Positions 1 to 9,724 of a stretch of 64,000 nucleotides of DNA are shown piece by piece. Each line of letters opens with the position of its first letter. Positions within the stretch are counted from its first letter, which is position 1. Source of the DNA: Polaribacter sp. IC066 (GTDB lineage Bacteria > Bacteroidota > Bacteroidia > Flavobacteriales > Flavobacteriaceae). The stretch lies in assembly GCF_007997085.1 (NCBI RefSeq), contig NZ_VORR01000006.1:52317-116316 (forward strand), read 5' to 3'. The notes beneath the pieces are model-generated. The model made no database searches. It was not told the DNA's origin and saw nothing but the letters and a program-made list of their open reading frames with translations. The translations under genes were made by a program, and so were the position numbers.

Positions 1-992
1 TCTTTAGCATTACAAAAAAAGACTTCGTAATTTTTACTTTCTAGCAGTTTGCCATTATGTTCTCTTAAAGCGGCCACTTCTTTACTAAAGGAATCTACAT
101 TTCTTTGAGATGCGATTGTTTTAGCAGATTTCTTTATTTTTATTTTTTCGGTTGATAAGATGTTTGATTTTTTTTCAAAAGGATTTGCCAACATGTACGT
201 CTTTCTCCTTAAAAAGTCAGAAAAAGCAGGAATCTCTTTAAACTCGTCTTGGTCTTTTACGGAAATTGGTTTTCCTATTCTTACTTTTATAACGCTACCT
301 TTTTGAGAGATTACTTCTGATGGCAATTTAGCAGTTCTTAACGTATCTGAAATTTTTGATAAAACATAAAAAAGACGACTATTTTTTGCGTGAAAATAAA
401 TAGGAATTACCGGAACGTTTGCTTTTTTTATCAAACGAACAGCGCCTTCTTCCCAAGGTTTATCCACCTTTAATTTACCGTCTTTATAGGTAGATACCTC
501 TCCTGCTGGAAAAATACCCAATGGTTTCCCTTCTCGTACGTGCACTAATGCACTTTTAATTCCGGCAATACTAGATTGTGCATCCTTTCTGGTTTCAAAA
601 GGATTTACAGGCATTACGTATGGTCTTAAAGGTGTTATTCTATGCAATAAAAAATTGGCAATTATTTTATAATCGGCTCTTTTTTCAATTAAAAGTTTCA
701 ATAATAGTACGCCATCAATTCCGCCTAAGGGATGATTAGAAATTGTAATAAAAGCCCCGTCTTTTGGTATTCTTTTTAGATCTTCTTCGGGTATTTCGAA
801 TTTAATTTTGCAATCATCCAAAACACTATTTAAAAAAACTAAATCAGCTTTATCTTTATTTTTTTCGTAAATTCTATTGATCTTATCAATGCGAAGTATC
901 CGTACCAACAGCCAACCTAAAAAGGTTCCTAAAAAACCAAATTTCTGTACACCAATAACGTGTGCAATTTCTTTTGAGGTTACTAATGCCAT
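1..992 (-). CDS. Ornithine-lipid-type acyltransferase (OlsF-like), C-terminus cut by window edge
   Basis: Partial gene; 330 codons are readable from the ATG at 990-992 before the left edge. Residues 1-300 form a PlsC-like glycerophosphate/lyso-lipid acyltransferase domain: NHPLGGIDG at 86-94 supplies the catalytic His and the Asp five residues later, and FPAGEVS at 161-167 matches the second acceptor-binding motif. From about residue 305 a new domain begins (ALREHNGKLLESKNYEVF), which resembles the start of OlsB/hemolysin-like N-acyltransferases. This domain order is that of the fused O-/N-acyltransferase OlsF, which makes ornithine lipids in Bacteroidota. The product would act on the inner face of the cytoplasmic membrane. 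The fusion is inferred because only the first residues of domain two are visible. It is separated from the aspartate kinase by only 55 nt in the same direction. Confidence 0.75.
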   Translation of the reverse strand, partial: MALVTSKEIAHVIGVQKFGFLGTFLGWLLVRILRIDKINRIYEKNKDKADLVFLNSVLDDCKIKFEIPEEDLKRIPKDGAFITISNHPLGGIDGVLLLKLLIEKRADYKIIANFLLHRITPLRPYVMPVNPFETRKDAQSSIAGIKSALVHVREGKPLGIFPAGEVSTYKDGKLKVDKPWEEGAVRLIKKANVPVIPIYFHAKNSRLFYVLSKISDTLRTAKLPSEVISQKGSVIKVRIGKPISVKDQDEFKEIPAFSDFLRRKTYMLANPFEKKSNILSTEKIKIKKSAKTIASQRNVDSFSKEVAALREHNGKLLESKNYEVFFCNAK

Positions 993-1047
993 GATTCTTA
1001 ATTAGAACGAGCTGTAAAAATAGTAAAAAAAACGAAATTGAACTTTT

Positions 1048-2301
1048 TTAATTCGGATTCACAACAATTTGTGAAGTTTCCTTATTTACCTGCGTTAATA
1101 AAGATGTTCCTTTTTCTCCAATCATTCTAACTGCACTTTCATCAAAATGACGCACCGTATATAAATCTACTTTTTTCTGAACATCAATTTTAAACTGTTT
1201 TTTTAATTCGTTGTAAAAGGCATCAAAATTGCCAAACTTATCATCGATACAAACAGAAAAACTCAACGCCGAATTCTGAATTAAATTTACCCTCAATTGA
1301 TAATCATGTAATTTCTGAAAAATAAAACTGATATTATTCTCTACCATAAAAGAGAAATCTAACGCAGCAATCGATACTAAAATCTGATTTTTCTTCACAA
1401 TAAAACAAGGAATATAAGGCACTAATCTTGTTCCTTTAGTAACTTTTGTTCCGCTTTCTTTTGGGTTGATAAACGAACGTACCAATAACGGAATATCTTT
1501 TCTCTCTAATGGTTGTAATGTTTTAGGATGAATTACAGAGGCACCATAAAAAGCCATTTCAATAGCTTCTTCATAAGAAATTTGCTCTAACAACGTAGTT
1601 TCTGAAAAAACTCTTGGGTCTGCATTTAAAACACCTTCTACATCTTTCCAAATAGTTACACTCTCTGCATTTAAACAATAGGCAAAAATACCTGCCGTAT
1701 AATCAGATCCTTCCCTCCCTAAAGTGGTGGTGTTTTCTGTATCATTGGCAGCTATAAAACCTTGTGTAATGTTTATTTTATGAACGTCTACTTTTGCAGT
1801 AATAATCTCTTCTGTTAGTTGCCAATCTACTTTAGCATCTCTATAATTACTATCGGTTTTTATAAAATTACGCACATCAAACCACACATTCTCCTGCCCT
1901 ATTTTCTCTAAATAGGCACTTACTATTCTGGTTGATAAAAGCTCTCCAAAACAAATAATTTGATCATACACATAATTAAATCTTTGCGATGTATTTCTAG
2001 CTAAAAACCACCCTAATTCACCAAAAAGGATATCAACATCTTTATAAATAGTATCTTCTTTATCAAACAGCGAACTCATAATTTTTCTATGATATTCATC
2101 GATAAAGTTTAATTTACTTGGTAAATCAGCTACCTTATTATAATAAGAAGCTACGACCTCTTCAAAAGCATTAGTCATTTTGCCCATGGCAGAAATAACC
2201 ACTAACGTATCTTTTGCGCCTTCGGTTTTAATAATAGAAGCTACATTTTTTACACCTTCTGCATCTTTTATCGATGCACCACCAAATTTAAAAATTTTCA
2301 T
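1048..2301 (-). CDS. lysC: Aspartate kinase
   Basis: A 417-residue monofunctional aspartokinase that phosphorylates L-aspartate, the first step toward lysine, threonine and methionine. The N-terminal KFGGAS (residues 5-10) is the nucleotide-binding signature of the family. GREGSDYTAGIFAYCL in the middle is the conserved substrate-binding region, and the PRVF and IHPKTLQPL stretches precede the regulatory part. The C-terminal about 120 residues form a degenerate ACT-like region, so feedback control may differ from E. coli LysC. The gene stands alone on the minus strand, between the acyltransferase and an acetyltransferase gene. Length is normal for Flavobacteriia. No homoserine dehydrogenase fusion is present. 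Confidence 0.92.
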   Translation of the reverse strand: MKIFKFGGASIKDAEGVKNVASIIKTEGAKDTLVVISAMGKMTNAFEEVVASYYNKVADLPSKLNFIDEYHRKIMSSLFDKEDTIYKDVDILFGELGWFLARNTSQRFNYVYDQIICFGELLSTRIVSAYLEKIGQENVWFDVRNFIKTDSNYRDAKVDWQLTEEIITAKVDVHKINITQGFIAANDTENTTTLGREGSDYTAGIFAYCLNAESVTIWKDVEGVLNADPRVFSETTLLEQISYEEAIEMAFYGASVIHPKTLQPLERKDIPLLVRSFINPKESGTKVTKGTRLVPYIPCFIVKKNQILVSIAALDFSFMVENNISFIFQKLHDYQLRVNLIQNSALSFSVCIDDKFGNFDAFYNELKKQFKIDVQKKVDLYTVRHFDESAVRMIGEKGTSLLTQVNKETSQIVVNPN

Positions 2302-2469
2302 TTTTAATTATTTATGTTAAACAAATTTTCGATATATCACTCTGAAACAAGTAATCATCAAACTTTATTTGTTACTTATTATTTTATATAAATTTTGATA
2401 ACTATTTAATTCCGCTAAAAAAGCAAGATTAGTTTTGCTTACTAATTTAATTAAATCACTAAATGATTT

Positions 2470-2955
2470 TTAAACTTGCGTTTTACGCATAAATTTTGCT
2501 AAATTCTCTTTATTCATTTGTATCACAGACCAATCATGTAAATATGTAGCGCCTGTACTTTTATAAAAGTCAATTGCATTGGTATTCCAATCAATTACTT
2601 CCCAAGCAACTCTGTTAAAGTTATTCTCATAAGCGTATTTTAAAACGGCGGTGTATAATCCTTTACCAGCGCCTAATTTTCGTTTGCTTTCGGTAACCAT
2701 TAAATCTTCTAAATGAATTGTTTTTCCTTTCCATGTAGAATATCGCTCGTAAAATAAGGCAATGCCAATAATAGTATTTTCTTCCTCTGCTACAAAAATC
2801 TTAAACTTTGGTGCGTCAGAAAATCCGTCTTTTATCAAATCATCAACTGTAATTTCTACAGCATCGGGCTCTTTCTCAAAAACAGCCAGTTCTGTAATTA
2901 AATTATGTGCAGATTGCATATCTTTTTCTGTTCCTTTTCTTATAATAAAACCCAT
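2470..2955 (-). CDS. GNAT acetyltransferase, SSAT (diamine acetyltransferase)-like
   Basis: A 161-residue single-domain GNAT enzyme that transfers acetyl from acetyl-CoA to an amine. The order of motifs resembles spermidine/spermine N1-acetyltransferase: IRKGTEKDM at the N-terminus, FEKEPDAVEIT, then LEDLMV and the acetyl-CoA loop RKLGAGKGLY (about residues 91-100), and NTNAIDFYKSTGA near the C-terminus. The substrate is therefore probably a polyamine or other small amine, but GNAT specificity cannot be read from sequence alone. The gene is monocistronic and divergent from fbp. The start is the first ATG after a leader with no other in-frame start. Confidence 0.82.
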   Translation of the reverse strand: MGFIIRKGTEKDMQSAHNLITELAVFEKEPDAVEITVDDLIKDGFSDAPKFKIFVAEEENTIIGIALFYERYSTWKGKTIHLEDLMVTESKRKLGAGKGLYTAVLKYAYENNFNRVAWEVIDWNTNAIDFYKSTGATYLHDWSVIQMNKENLAKFMRKTQV

Positions 2956-3135
2956 TGTATTTAAATTTTGTTCAAAGATAGTTTTTTTGAAATCGCCTAA
3001 AAATATTTAAAGATTTTACACAGTTAATTTTCATTTGTTTAAAAATAATGTAATTATTTAACTAAAAACGGACAGAAAAGGACAGTAATTATTTAAAAAA
3101 ATTAGATATTTGTTAAAACTAACCATATCCATATA

Positions 3136-4146
3136 ATGACTGTAAAAAAACAAACATTAGGCGAATTTATTATCGAAAATCAACATGCTTTTAGGTATAG
3201 TTCTGGCGAACTATCTAGCTTATTAAATTCTATAAGATTGGCTGCAAAAGTGGTAAATCACGAAGTAAACAAAGCAGGTTTGGTTGATATTATTGGTGCT
3301 TTTGGGGATACAAACATTCAAGGTGAAGACCAACAAAAGTTAGATGTGTACGCTAATGAGAAGTTTATACAAACATTAACCAGAAGAAATATTGTTTGTG
3401 GTATTGCAAGTGAAGAAGAAGACAGTTTTATAAGTATTAATAGTATTAACGGAAATCATCAAAACAAATATGTTGTTTTAATAGATCCGTTAGATGGCTC
3501 ATCTAACATTGATGTAAACGTTTCTGTAGGAACTATTTTTTCTATTTACCGCCGTGTAACGCCAATAGGCCAACCTGTTGAACTAGAAGATTTTTTACAA
3601 AAAGGAAGCGAACAAGTTGCCGCTGGTTATGTGGTTTACGGCACTTCTACAATGATTGTATATACTACTGGAGATGGTGTAAATGGTTTTACATTAAACC
3701 CAGCAATTGGTACTTTTTATTTATCACACCCAAATATGGAGTTCCCTGAAGACGGGAGTATTTACTCTGTAAACGAAGGAAATTACATGGATTTCCCTTT
3801 AGGTGTTAAAAAATATATTAAATATTGCCAAGAAGAGCAAGACGACAGGCCTTATACAAGTAGATATATTGGTTCTTTAGTATCTGACTTTCATAGAAAC
3901 ATGATTAAAGGTGGTATTTATATGTACCCAAAAGGTTCTAGAAATCCAAACGGAAAATTACGTTTGTTATATGAATGCAACCCAATGGCATTTATAGCAG
4001 AACAAGCCAACGGAAAATCTTCTGACGGTTATAAGAGAACTATGGATGTTGAGCCCACAGAATTACACCAAAGAGTACCTTTTATATGTGGTAGTAAAAA
4101 CATGGTGAATGAGTTAGAAGCTTTTATGCAGAAGTATGGTGAATAA
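3136..4146 (+). CDS. fbp: Class I fructose-1,6-bisphosphatase
   Basis: A 336-residue class I FBPase that removes the 1-phosphate from fructose 1,6-bisphosphate in gluconeogenesis. The metal-binding core [12 protein letters not shown] lies at residues 117-128. Upstream, ASEEED (91-96) supplies acidic metal ligands. Downstream, the [14 protein letters not shown] and GGIYMYPKG segments bind the sugar phosphate. It shares the window with pgk, as expected for an organism that makes sugars from peptides or organic acids. It has its own ATG start and is followed 113 nt later by the superoxide dismutase gene, which appears to have its own promoter. Confidence 0.96.
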   Translation: MTVKKQTLGEFIIENQHAFRYSSGELSSLLNSIRLAAKVVNHEVNKAGLVDIIGAFGDTNIQGEDQQKLDVYANEKFIQTLTRRNIVCGIASEEEDSFISINSINGNHQNKYVVLIDPLDGSSNIDVNVSVGTIFSIYRRVTPIGQPVELEDFLQKGSEQVAAGYVVYGTSTMIVYTTGDGVNGFTLNPAIGTFYLSHPNMEFPEDGSIYSVNEGNYMDFPLGVKKYIKYCQEEQDDRPYTSRYIGSLVSDFHRNMIKGGIYMYPKGSRNPNGKLRLLYECNPMAFIAEQANGKSSDGYKRTMDVEPTELHQRVPFICGSKNMVNELEAFMQKYGE

Positions 4147-4187
4147 ATCATCTTTATATCACTATCAATTATCAAAACGGTATCTGC

Positions 4188-4218
4188 TTGTTAAAGCATT
4201 TATAATGTATTAAATTTG
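4188..4218 (+). promoter_or_regulatory. Bacteroidota-type promoter of sodA
   Basis: TTG at 4188-4190, a 20-nt spacer, and TAAATTTG at 4211-4218 match the -33 TTG / -7 TAnnTTTG promoter of the Bacteroidota housekeeping sigma factor. It lies about 40 nt before the sodA start. Confidence 0.6.
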
Positions 4219-4259
4219 TACTGAAATTATAAATTTAACCAATAAAAAATATAAAAACT

Positions 4260-4868
4260 ATGGCTTTTGAATTACCAGAATTAGGATATGCATATGATGC
4301 ATTAGAACCAAATATTGATGCTAGAACAATGGAAATACACCATTCAAAACATCATAACGGATATACAACAAAATTAAATGCTGCTGTTGCAGGTACAGAT
4401 TTAGAAGGAAAATCTATCGAAGATATTCTTGCTAATTTAGATATGAGTAATGCCGCTGTTAGAAATAATGGAGGTGGGTTTTTTAACCACTCGTTATTTT
4501 GGTCAGTAATGAACCCAGAAGGAAAAGGATATTTATCTGGAGAATTAAAAGACGCTATTGAAGCGGCTTATGGTTCGAAAGAAACATTTATGGAAGCTTT
4601 TTCTAACGCTGCAGCAACACAATTTGGTTCAGGTTGGGCTTGGTTATGTGTGCACAAAGGCGGAAAAGTAGAAGTTTGTTCTACACCAAATCAAGATAAT
4701 CCTTTAATGCCAGGTGTTTCTTGTGGAGGAACTCCTATTTTAGGATTGGATGTTTGGGAACATGCATATTACTTAAACTACCAAAACAGAAGACCAGATT
4801 ATATTAATGCATTTTTTAATGTTATTAACTGGAACGAAGTTGAAAAAAGATATGCAGACGCAAAATAA
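4260..4868 (+). CDS. sodA: Superoxide dismutase, Mn-type
   Basis: A 202-residue Fe/Mn superoxide dismutase that converts superoxide to peroxide and oxygen; no signal peptide, so cytosolic. The four metal ligands are visible: His27 (in EIHHSKHH), His77 (NHSLFW), Asp164 and His168 (DVWEHAYY). The stretch NQDNPL supplies the second-shell glutamine where Mn enzymes carry it, and GGG near residue 72 also fits Mn rather than Fe enzymes. Metal preference is an inference, and a cambialistic enzyme is possible. Its own promoter and a following terminator suggest a monocistronic unit. Confidence 0.95.
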   Translation: MAFELPELGYAYDALEPNIDARTMEIHHSKHHNGYTTKLNAAVAGTDLEGKSIEDILANLDMSNAAVRNNGGGFFNHSLFWSVMNPEGKGYLSGELKDAIEAAYGSKETFMEAFSNAAATQFGSGWAWLCVHKGGKVEVCSTPNQDNPLMPGVSCGGTPILGLDVWEHAYYLNYQNRRPDYINAFFNVINWNEVEKRYADAK

Positions 4869-4936
4869 GTAACACAGTTACTTTTGGTATTTCACTCTTG
4901 CCTTTTATAGTTAAGAATGATGTGCTAAAATCTTAT

Positions 4937-4970
4937 AAAAAAAGCATCCAATATATTGGATGCTTTTTTT
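4937..4970. terminator. Bidirectional intrinsic terminator between sodA and purF
   Basis: A perfect inverted repeat with GCATCCAA arms (4944-4963) is flanked by A7 on the left and T7 on the right, so it can end transcription on both strands between the convergent sodA and purF genes. Confidence 0.85.
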
Positions 4971-5026
4971 ATTTGAAATATTGTAAAAACGATACGAGAA
5001 GATCAAAGAAAAGTTATCATCAATCT

Positions 5027-5113
5027 TTTTGTCTTACCACTTGACTCTTGGCTCTTAATTCTTGCCTCTTTTAATCTTGATTCTTACTTCTTTTTATCTT
5101 GCGTCTCTTTTCT
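5027..5113. repeat. Degenerate CTTG/CTCTT low-complexity tract
   Basis: About 87 nt of irregular repetition of ctcttg, cttgactctt and ttcttac directly after the purF stop codon. Read on the other strand it is a run of caaga/agaaccaag words. Similar words occur in family B repeats at 21.2 and 40.8 kb and as gagttttgagttatgagtt near 27.95 kb. No coding potential. Confidence 0.55.
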
Positions 5114-5116
5114 ACC

Positions 5117-7015
5117 TTAATAAGCTCTTTTATCACTCCCTTCATAGAAATTTATAAATGCCTGATTTACGACTCTATGACCACCAGGTGTTGGGTAATC
5201 TCCTGTAAAATACCAATCTCCTAAATGATCAGGGCAAGCTTTATGCAACCCTTCTATAGATTGATAAATAACCTCTACTTCTGCTTTAATATCTGCGGTT
5301 TTTAGCATTTCTGCAATTTTAGCAGAAATCTCTTCTGCTGTAAAAGGACTATAAATATCTTTTACGTGATTTATAATTTCAGCATCTGCTTTCGATTTCT
5401 GCGCGATACATTTTTTATAAACATCGTCTACAATATGGTATTTATCATGATCTTTCAAAAGCTCTAAAGCCGCTTTAAAGGCAATAAAAGCATCGATTCT
5501 TGCCATATCAATTCCGTAACAATCTGGATACCTAATTTGTGGAGCAGAAGAAACCACTACAATTTTCTTGGGCTCTAATCTGTCTAAAATTCTAATGATA
5601 CTTTTTTTAAGTGTTGTACCACGAACAATACTGTCATCAATAATTACTAAATTATCGGTGGGTTTTACAACACCATACGTAATATCATAAACATGTTCTA
5701 CCAAATCATCGCGTGAACTATCATCTGCAATAAAAGTTCTTAATTTTGCGTCTTTAATCGCTATTTTTTCAAAACGTGGTCTTTCTGATAAAATTTCTGT
5801 TACTTTTTCTGCAGATAAATTAGATCCGCCTTCCAGAATTTTTGCTGTTTTTTGCTGATTTAACAAATCTTCAGCAGCCTCTGTCATTCCATAAAACGAA
5901 GTTTCTGCAGTGTTAGGAATAAAAGAAAAAACAGTATTTGAAATATCTGAATCAATTGATTTTAAAATTTTTGGAAACACATATTTTCCTAAATTCTTAC
6001 GCTCTTCATAAATACTAGCATCACTTCCTCTAGAAAAATAAATACGCTCAAAAGAACAGGCTTTATTTTCTCTAGGTTCTATGACTTTTTTAATAGAAAC
6101 TTTTCCGCTTCTTTTAATAATTAAAGCGTGTCCTCTTGTTAGTTCTTGAACGTCTTCAATTTTTACATTAAATACCGTTTGAATAACAGGTCTTTCTGAC
6201 GCTACCACGACAACCTCGTCATCTTCATAAAAAAAAGTAGGTCTAATTCCGTTTGGATCTCTCAAAACAAAAGCGTCTCCATGCCCCACTAAACCTGCCA
6301 TTGCATAACCACCATCCCAGTTTTTAGAAGATCTTTTCAATACTTTTTTAAGACTTAAATTTTCTTCTATATACGGTGATGAATTTTTCTTATTAAACCC
6401 TTTTTTCTTTGCTTGCTGATATAATTTAGCCACTTCATCTTCTAAAAAATGCCCAATTTTCTCCATAACCGTTACTGTATCTGTAGACTCTTTTGGGTGT
6501 TGCCCTAACTCGACCAATTCTTCTAACATTTGTTTAGAATTGGTCATGTTAAAGTTCCCAGCAACAATTAAATTTTGATGTTTCCAGTTACTTTGGCGCA
6601 AAAATGGATGCACACTTTCTATAGAGTTTTTACCAAAAGTACCATAACGAACATGTCCTAGAAACAAATTACCAACGTAAGGCATATTCTCTTCCTGCCA
6701 TTTTACATCGTCTTTTTTATCAGGATTCTGTTCTAAAACACCGTTTAAACGACCATTAATTTGGGCAAAAATATCTTGTATAGGCTGCGCTTGATTAGAA
6801 CGAACTCTACTAATATAACGAGTTCCAGGAGCTACGTTAAATTTTACACTAGCAAAACCAGCACCATCTTGTCCGCGATTGTGCTGCTTTTCCATTAATA
6901 AATACATTTTATTAATTCCGTAAAAAGCAGAACCATATTTATCTTTATAAAATTGTAATGGCTTTTTTAATCTAACCAATGCTATGCCACATTCATGTTT
7001 TATTGCGTCGCTCAT
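5117..7015 (-). CDS. purF: Amidophosphoribosyltransferase
   Basis: A 632-residue glutamine amidotransferase that makes 5-phosphoribosylamine from PRPP, the first committed step of purine synthesis. The class II glutaminase nucleophile is Cys9 in HECGIA; eight residues precede it, so processing to expose the Cys is expected. The PRPP-binding signature VIIDDSIVRGTTL lies at about residues 456-468. The protein is longer than E. coli PurF (about 505), with extra C-terminal sequence that is usual in Flavobacteriia. It shares direction with the acyltransferase and the PfkB kinase upstream. The gap to the acyltransferase is 48 nt, so co-transcription is likely. Confidence 0.93.
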   Translation of the reverse strand: MSDAIKHECGIALVRLKKPLQFYKDKYGSAFYGINKMYLLMEKQHNRGQDGAGFASVKFNVAPGTRYISRVRSNQAQPIQDIFAQINGRLNGVLEQNPDKKDDVKWQEENMPYVGNLFLGHVRYGTFGKNSIESVHPFLRQSNWKHQNLIVAGNFNMTNSKQMLEELVELGQHPKESTDTVTVMEKIGHFLEDEVAKLYQQAKKKGFNKKNSSPYIEENLSLKKVLKRSSKNWDGGYAMAGLVGHGDAFVLRDPNGIRPTFFYEDDEVVVVASERPVIQTVFNVKIEDVQELTRGHALIIKRSGKVSIKKVIEPRENKACSFERIYFSRGSDASIYEERKNLGKYVFPKILKSIDSDISNTVFSFIPNTAETSFYGMTEAAEDLLNQQKTAKILEGGSNLSAEKVTEILSERPRFEKIAIKDAKLRTFIADDSSRDDLVEHVYDITYGVVKPTDNLVIIDDSIVRGTTLKKSIIRILDRLEPKKIVVVSSAPQIRYPDCYGIDMARIDAFIAFKAALELLKDHDKYHIVDDVYKKCIAQKSKADAEIINHVKDIYSPFTAEEISAKIAEMLKTADIKAEVEVIYQSIEGLHKACPDHLGDWYFTGDYPTPGGHRVVNQAFINFYEGSDKRAY

Positions 7016-7063
7016 TTAATTGTGTGTTTTTGATTTTGATTGATTTTTATTTTCATCATAAAA

Positions 7064-8191
7064 TTATAATTCACCACTTTTAATATAAGAATATTTAATT
7101 TTTCTCTTTAAGAAAAAAGATTCAAAATAATGATATGAAAGAGATGATATTGCTATTGTTGTACTCAACACTAAACTATAAATTAATATATTGTTCTCTA
7201 AATTAATATTAGAAACAAACATTAAAACCGGAATTAAAACAATAAAATGATACATATAAATTCCGTAAGATATTTTACCTAAATAATTAAGAACCTTATA
7301 TTCTAAAACGTTTTTCAACTCTTTATTCACGGCTAAGTTTATAATAATCAACCCGAATAAAAAGGAATAAAATTGATACTGAAAATAAGGAATTCTTACT
7401 CCTAAAATAAGAAGTGTACCTGTAAAAAACACTACAAAATAAAAGAGATTGGTATTTAAAAGATACTTTAAACCACGATTTTTATTGCATAGTAAAATAG
7501 CAAAAACACTGCCGATTGCAATTGAGTCTATGTTAAAATGCATCCAAAATTTATAAATCACATCTCTAAAAGGAATAGCGATAAATAATTTATGAGAAAA
7601 CAATACCCTCACCATAAAATGGAAAACAACAATACTGATCATTAATGCAAGTCTGTGCTTTTTAAATTTTTTTAATAAAACAGGCCACATTAAATAGGAT
7701 TGTTCTTCTGTACCAATAGACCAAGCCTGGGCAATGTAAGGTATAAAACCATAAACAGCTGTTGCTACATTAGGTATTAAAAAAATATGTAAAAAAAGTA
7801 TGCTTATAAAATTGTTATCTAAAGGATTTTTCATCCGAGGAATATCCCAAAAAGAAAAATTGTGAAGCATAAAAAACACCACAACTATTAATAAAACGTA
7901 TACAGGTAGTATTCTTAAAAAACGTCTTATATAAAATTTTTTAGTGTGTATTGCACCCGTTAAACGTTCTTCAGTTATAAGTAAATAAGTAATTAAAAAG
8001 CCACTTAACACAAAGAATAGCATAACCCCTAATTTACCAATATTTCTTGTAAAATCAGAAAGTATTCCATCACCAAGATGATAGAATACTTTAAGTTGTT
8101 CTGTATGATTAATAATTACAAAAAAAGCCGCAATAAATCGTAAACCATTAAGATTAGGAAAATACAATTTAAGATCGCGGTTTGCAGCCAT
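7064..8191 (-). CDS. Acyltransferase 3 family membrane protein (OafA/YrhL type)
   Basis: A 375-residue polytopic membrane protein of the acyltransferase 3 family, which O-acylates sugars of envelope polysaccharides or lipids. FPNLNGLRFIAAFFVIINHT at the N-terminus is the family signature with its conserved Arg and His. About ten hydrophobic segments follow, and YGIYMYHF near residue 312 is the typical C-terminal motif. There is no C-terminal SGNH domain. It sits 3 nt after the PfkB kinase stop and before purF, so it is co-transcribed with two nucleotide or sugar metabolism genes to which it has no obvious link. Substrate unknown. Confidence 0.85.
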   Translation of the reverse strand: MAANRDLKLYFPNLNGLRFIAAFFVIINHTEQLKVFYHLGDGILSDFTRNIGKLGVMLFFVLSGFLITYLLITEERLTGAIHTKKFYIRRFLRILPVYVLLIVVVFFMLHNFSFWDIPRMKNPLDNNFISILFLHIFLIPNVATAVYGFIPYIAQAWSIGTEEQSYLMWPVLLKKFKKHRLALMISIVVFHFMVRVLFSHKLFIAIPFRDVIYKFWMHFNIDSIAIGSVFAILLCNKNRGLKYLLNTNLFYFVVFFTGTLLILGVRIPYFQYQFYSFLFGLIIINLAVNKELKNVLEYKVLNYLGKISYGIYMYHFIVLIPVLMFVSNINLENNILIYSLVLSTTIAISSLSYHYFESFFLKRKIKYSYIKSGEL

Positions 8192-8194
8192 TTT

Positions 8195-9124
8195 CTAACT
8201 TTTCAGATCTATATCAAACTGCGTTAGTTCTTTAAAAGCTTGCAAGCGCTTTTTCACTTCATCTTCTGTCAATTCTTGCATTCGTTCTGTGCCAAATTTC
8301 TCAACACAAAAGGAGGCCAAATTAGAACCATATATAATGGCGTTTTTCATGTTTTCAAAAGAAACATCTCCTGTTTTTGCTAAATATCCACAAAAACCAC
8401 CTGCAAAAGTATCTCCTGCCCCTGTTGGATCAAAAACTTCTGCCAAAGGCAATGCTGGTGCAGAAAACATTTTACCATCATTAAACAACAAGGCTCCATG
8501 TTCCCCTTTTTTGATGACCACATATTTTGGTCCCATAGTATGAATTTTCTTCGCTGCATTTACCAAAGAATATTCTCCTGAAAGCTGACGCGCTTCTTCG
8601 TCATTAATGGTAATTACATCAACTCTTTTTAGAACCGTATGTAAATCAGCCAGAGCAATATCCATCCAAAAGTTCATGGTATCTAAAACAACCAACTTTG
8701 GTCTTTCTGACATTTGGTCTAAAACAGAGGCTTGCACCATAGGGTGTAAATTACCCAACATTACAATGCCTGCATCTTTAAAATCTTCTGGAACTACTGG
8801 TGTAAAATTCTCTAATACATTTAATTCTGTAATTAAAGTATCTCTTGAGTTCATATCGTTATGATATTTACCACTCCAGAAAAAAGTTTTCCCTTCTTTA
8901 ATTACTTCAATACCTTCTGTATTAATGCCTTTTGCATTCATCATATCTAAATATGATTGTGGAAAATCTCCACCAACCACAGAAACAACACCCGTTTTTA
9001 CTCCAAATTGGCTTGCTGCCAAACCTACAAAAGTTCCTGAACCACCAAGAATTTTATCTGTTTTACCAAAAGGAGTCTCAATTGCATCAAATGCTACAGT
9101 ACCAACTGCTAATAATTTGCTCAT
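8195..9124 (-). CDS. PfkB-family sugar/nucleoside kinase
   Basis: A 309-residue ribokinase-like kinase. The N-terminal GGSGTFVGLAASQFG (about residues 27-41) is the substrate-binding signature, and DPTGAGDTFAGGF (about 228-240) holds the catalytic Asp and anion hole. The product phosphorylates a sugar or nucleoside, and the exact substrate cannot be assigned. Its association with purF is familiar in Flavobacteriia and hints at nucleoside or ribose salvage feeding PRPP, which is an inference. It is the first gene of a run kinase - acyltransferase - purF on the minus strand and diverges from sufE. Confidence 0.85.
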   Translation of the reverse strand: MSKLLAVGTVAFDAIETPFGKTDKILGGSGTFVGLAASQFGVKTGVVSVVGGDFPQSYLDMMNAKGINTEGIEVIKEGKTFFWSGKYHNDMNSRDTLITELNVLENFTPVVPEDFKDAGIVMLGNLHPMVQASVLDQMSERPKLVVLDTMNFWMDIALADLHTVLKRVDVITINDEEARQLSGEYSLVNAAKKIHTMGPKYVVIKKGEHGALLFNDGKMFSAPALPLAEVFDPTGAGDTFAGGFCGYLAKTGDVSFENMKNAIIYGSNLASFCVEKFGTERMQELTEDEVKKRLQAFKELTQFDIDLKS

Positions 9125-9297
9125 AATCCTATTTTTCGCCTTCTTAAATTAGCTGCATTCAATGCAAGGTTAAGAAGTAATTTAATCCGTTAATCTCTAT
9201 TTACTTTCTATCTAAATAAGCATTATTAATGCTTTTTTATCGTATTTTTGCCTTGAAATAAAAGGCGTTTACTACACCGCAAAAATAAGTTTTAAAA

Positions 9298-9723
9298 ATG
9301 ACTATCAAAGAAATACAAGAAGAAATTATTGATGAGTTTTCTATGTTTGATGATTGGATGGATCGTTATGAATATATCATAGATCTTGGTAAATCTTTAC
9401 CGATTATTGCCGACCAATATAAATTAGATGAGAATTTAATTAAAGGTTGCCAATCTAAAGTTTGGTTGTTTTCTGAACTAGAGAACGAAACGATTAAATA
9501 CACGGCAGATAGTGATGCTATTTTAACAAAAGGAATTGCAGCATTATTATTACGTGTGTATTCTGATCAGAAACCAAGTGATATTTTAACGGCAGAAACT
9601 ACCTTTATAGATAAAATAGGTCTAAAAGAACATTTATCGCCAACTAGAGCAAATGGTCTAGTTTCTATGGTAAAACAAATAAAAATGTACGCAATTGCGC
9701 AACAAACTAAATTAGCAAACTAA
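9298..9723 (+). CDS. sufE: SufE family sulfur-transfer protein
   Basis: A 141-residue SufE homologue that accepts persulfide sulfur from the cysteine desulfurase SufS and passes it to the SufBCD scaffold. The sulfur-carrying Cys lies in LIKGCQSKVWL (about residues 46-56), as in E. coli SufE. DEFSMFDDWMDRYEYIIDLGK at the N-terminus is the family start. It is followed after 1 nt by the DUF59 protein, so the two are translationally close. The rest of the suf operon is not in the window. A TATTTTTG box at 9243-9250 may be its promoter. Confidence 0.93.
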   Translation: MTIKEIQEEIIDEFSMFDDWMDRYEYIIDLGKSLPIIADQYKLDENLIKGCQSKVWLFSELENETIKYTADSDAILTKGIAALLLRVYSDQKPSDILTAETTFIDKIGLKEHLSPTRANGLVSMVKQIKMYAIAQQTKLAN

Positions 9724-9724
9724 A

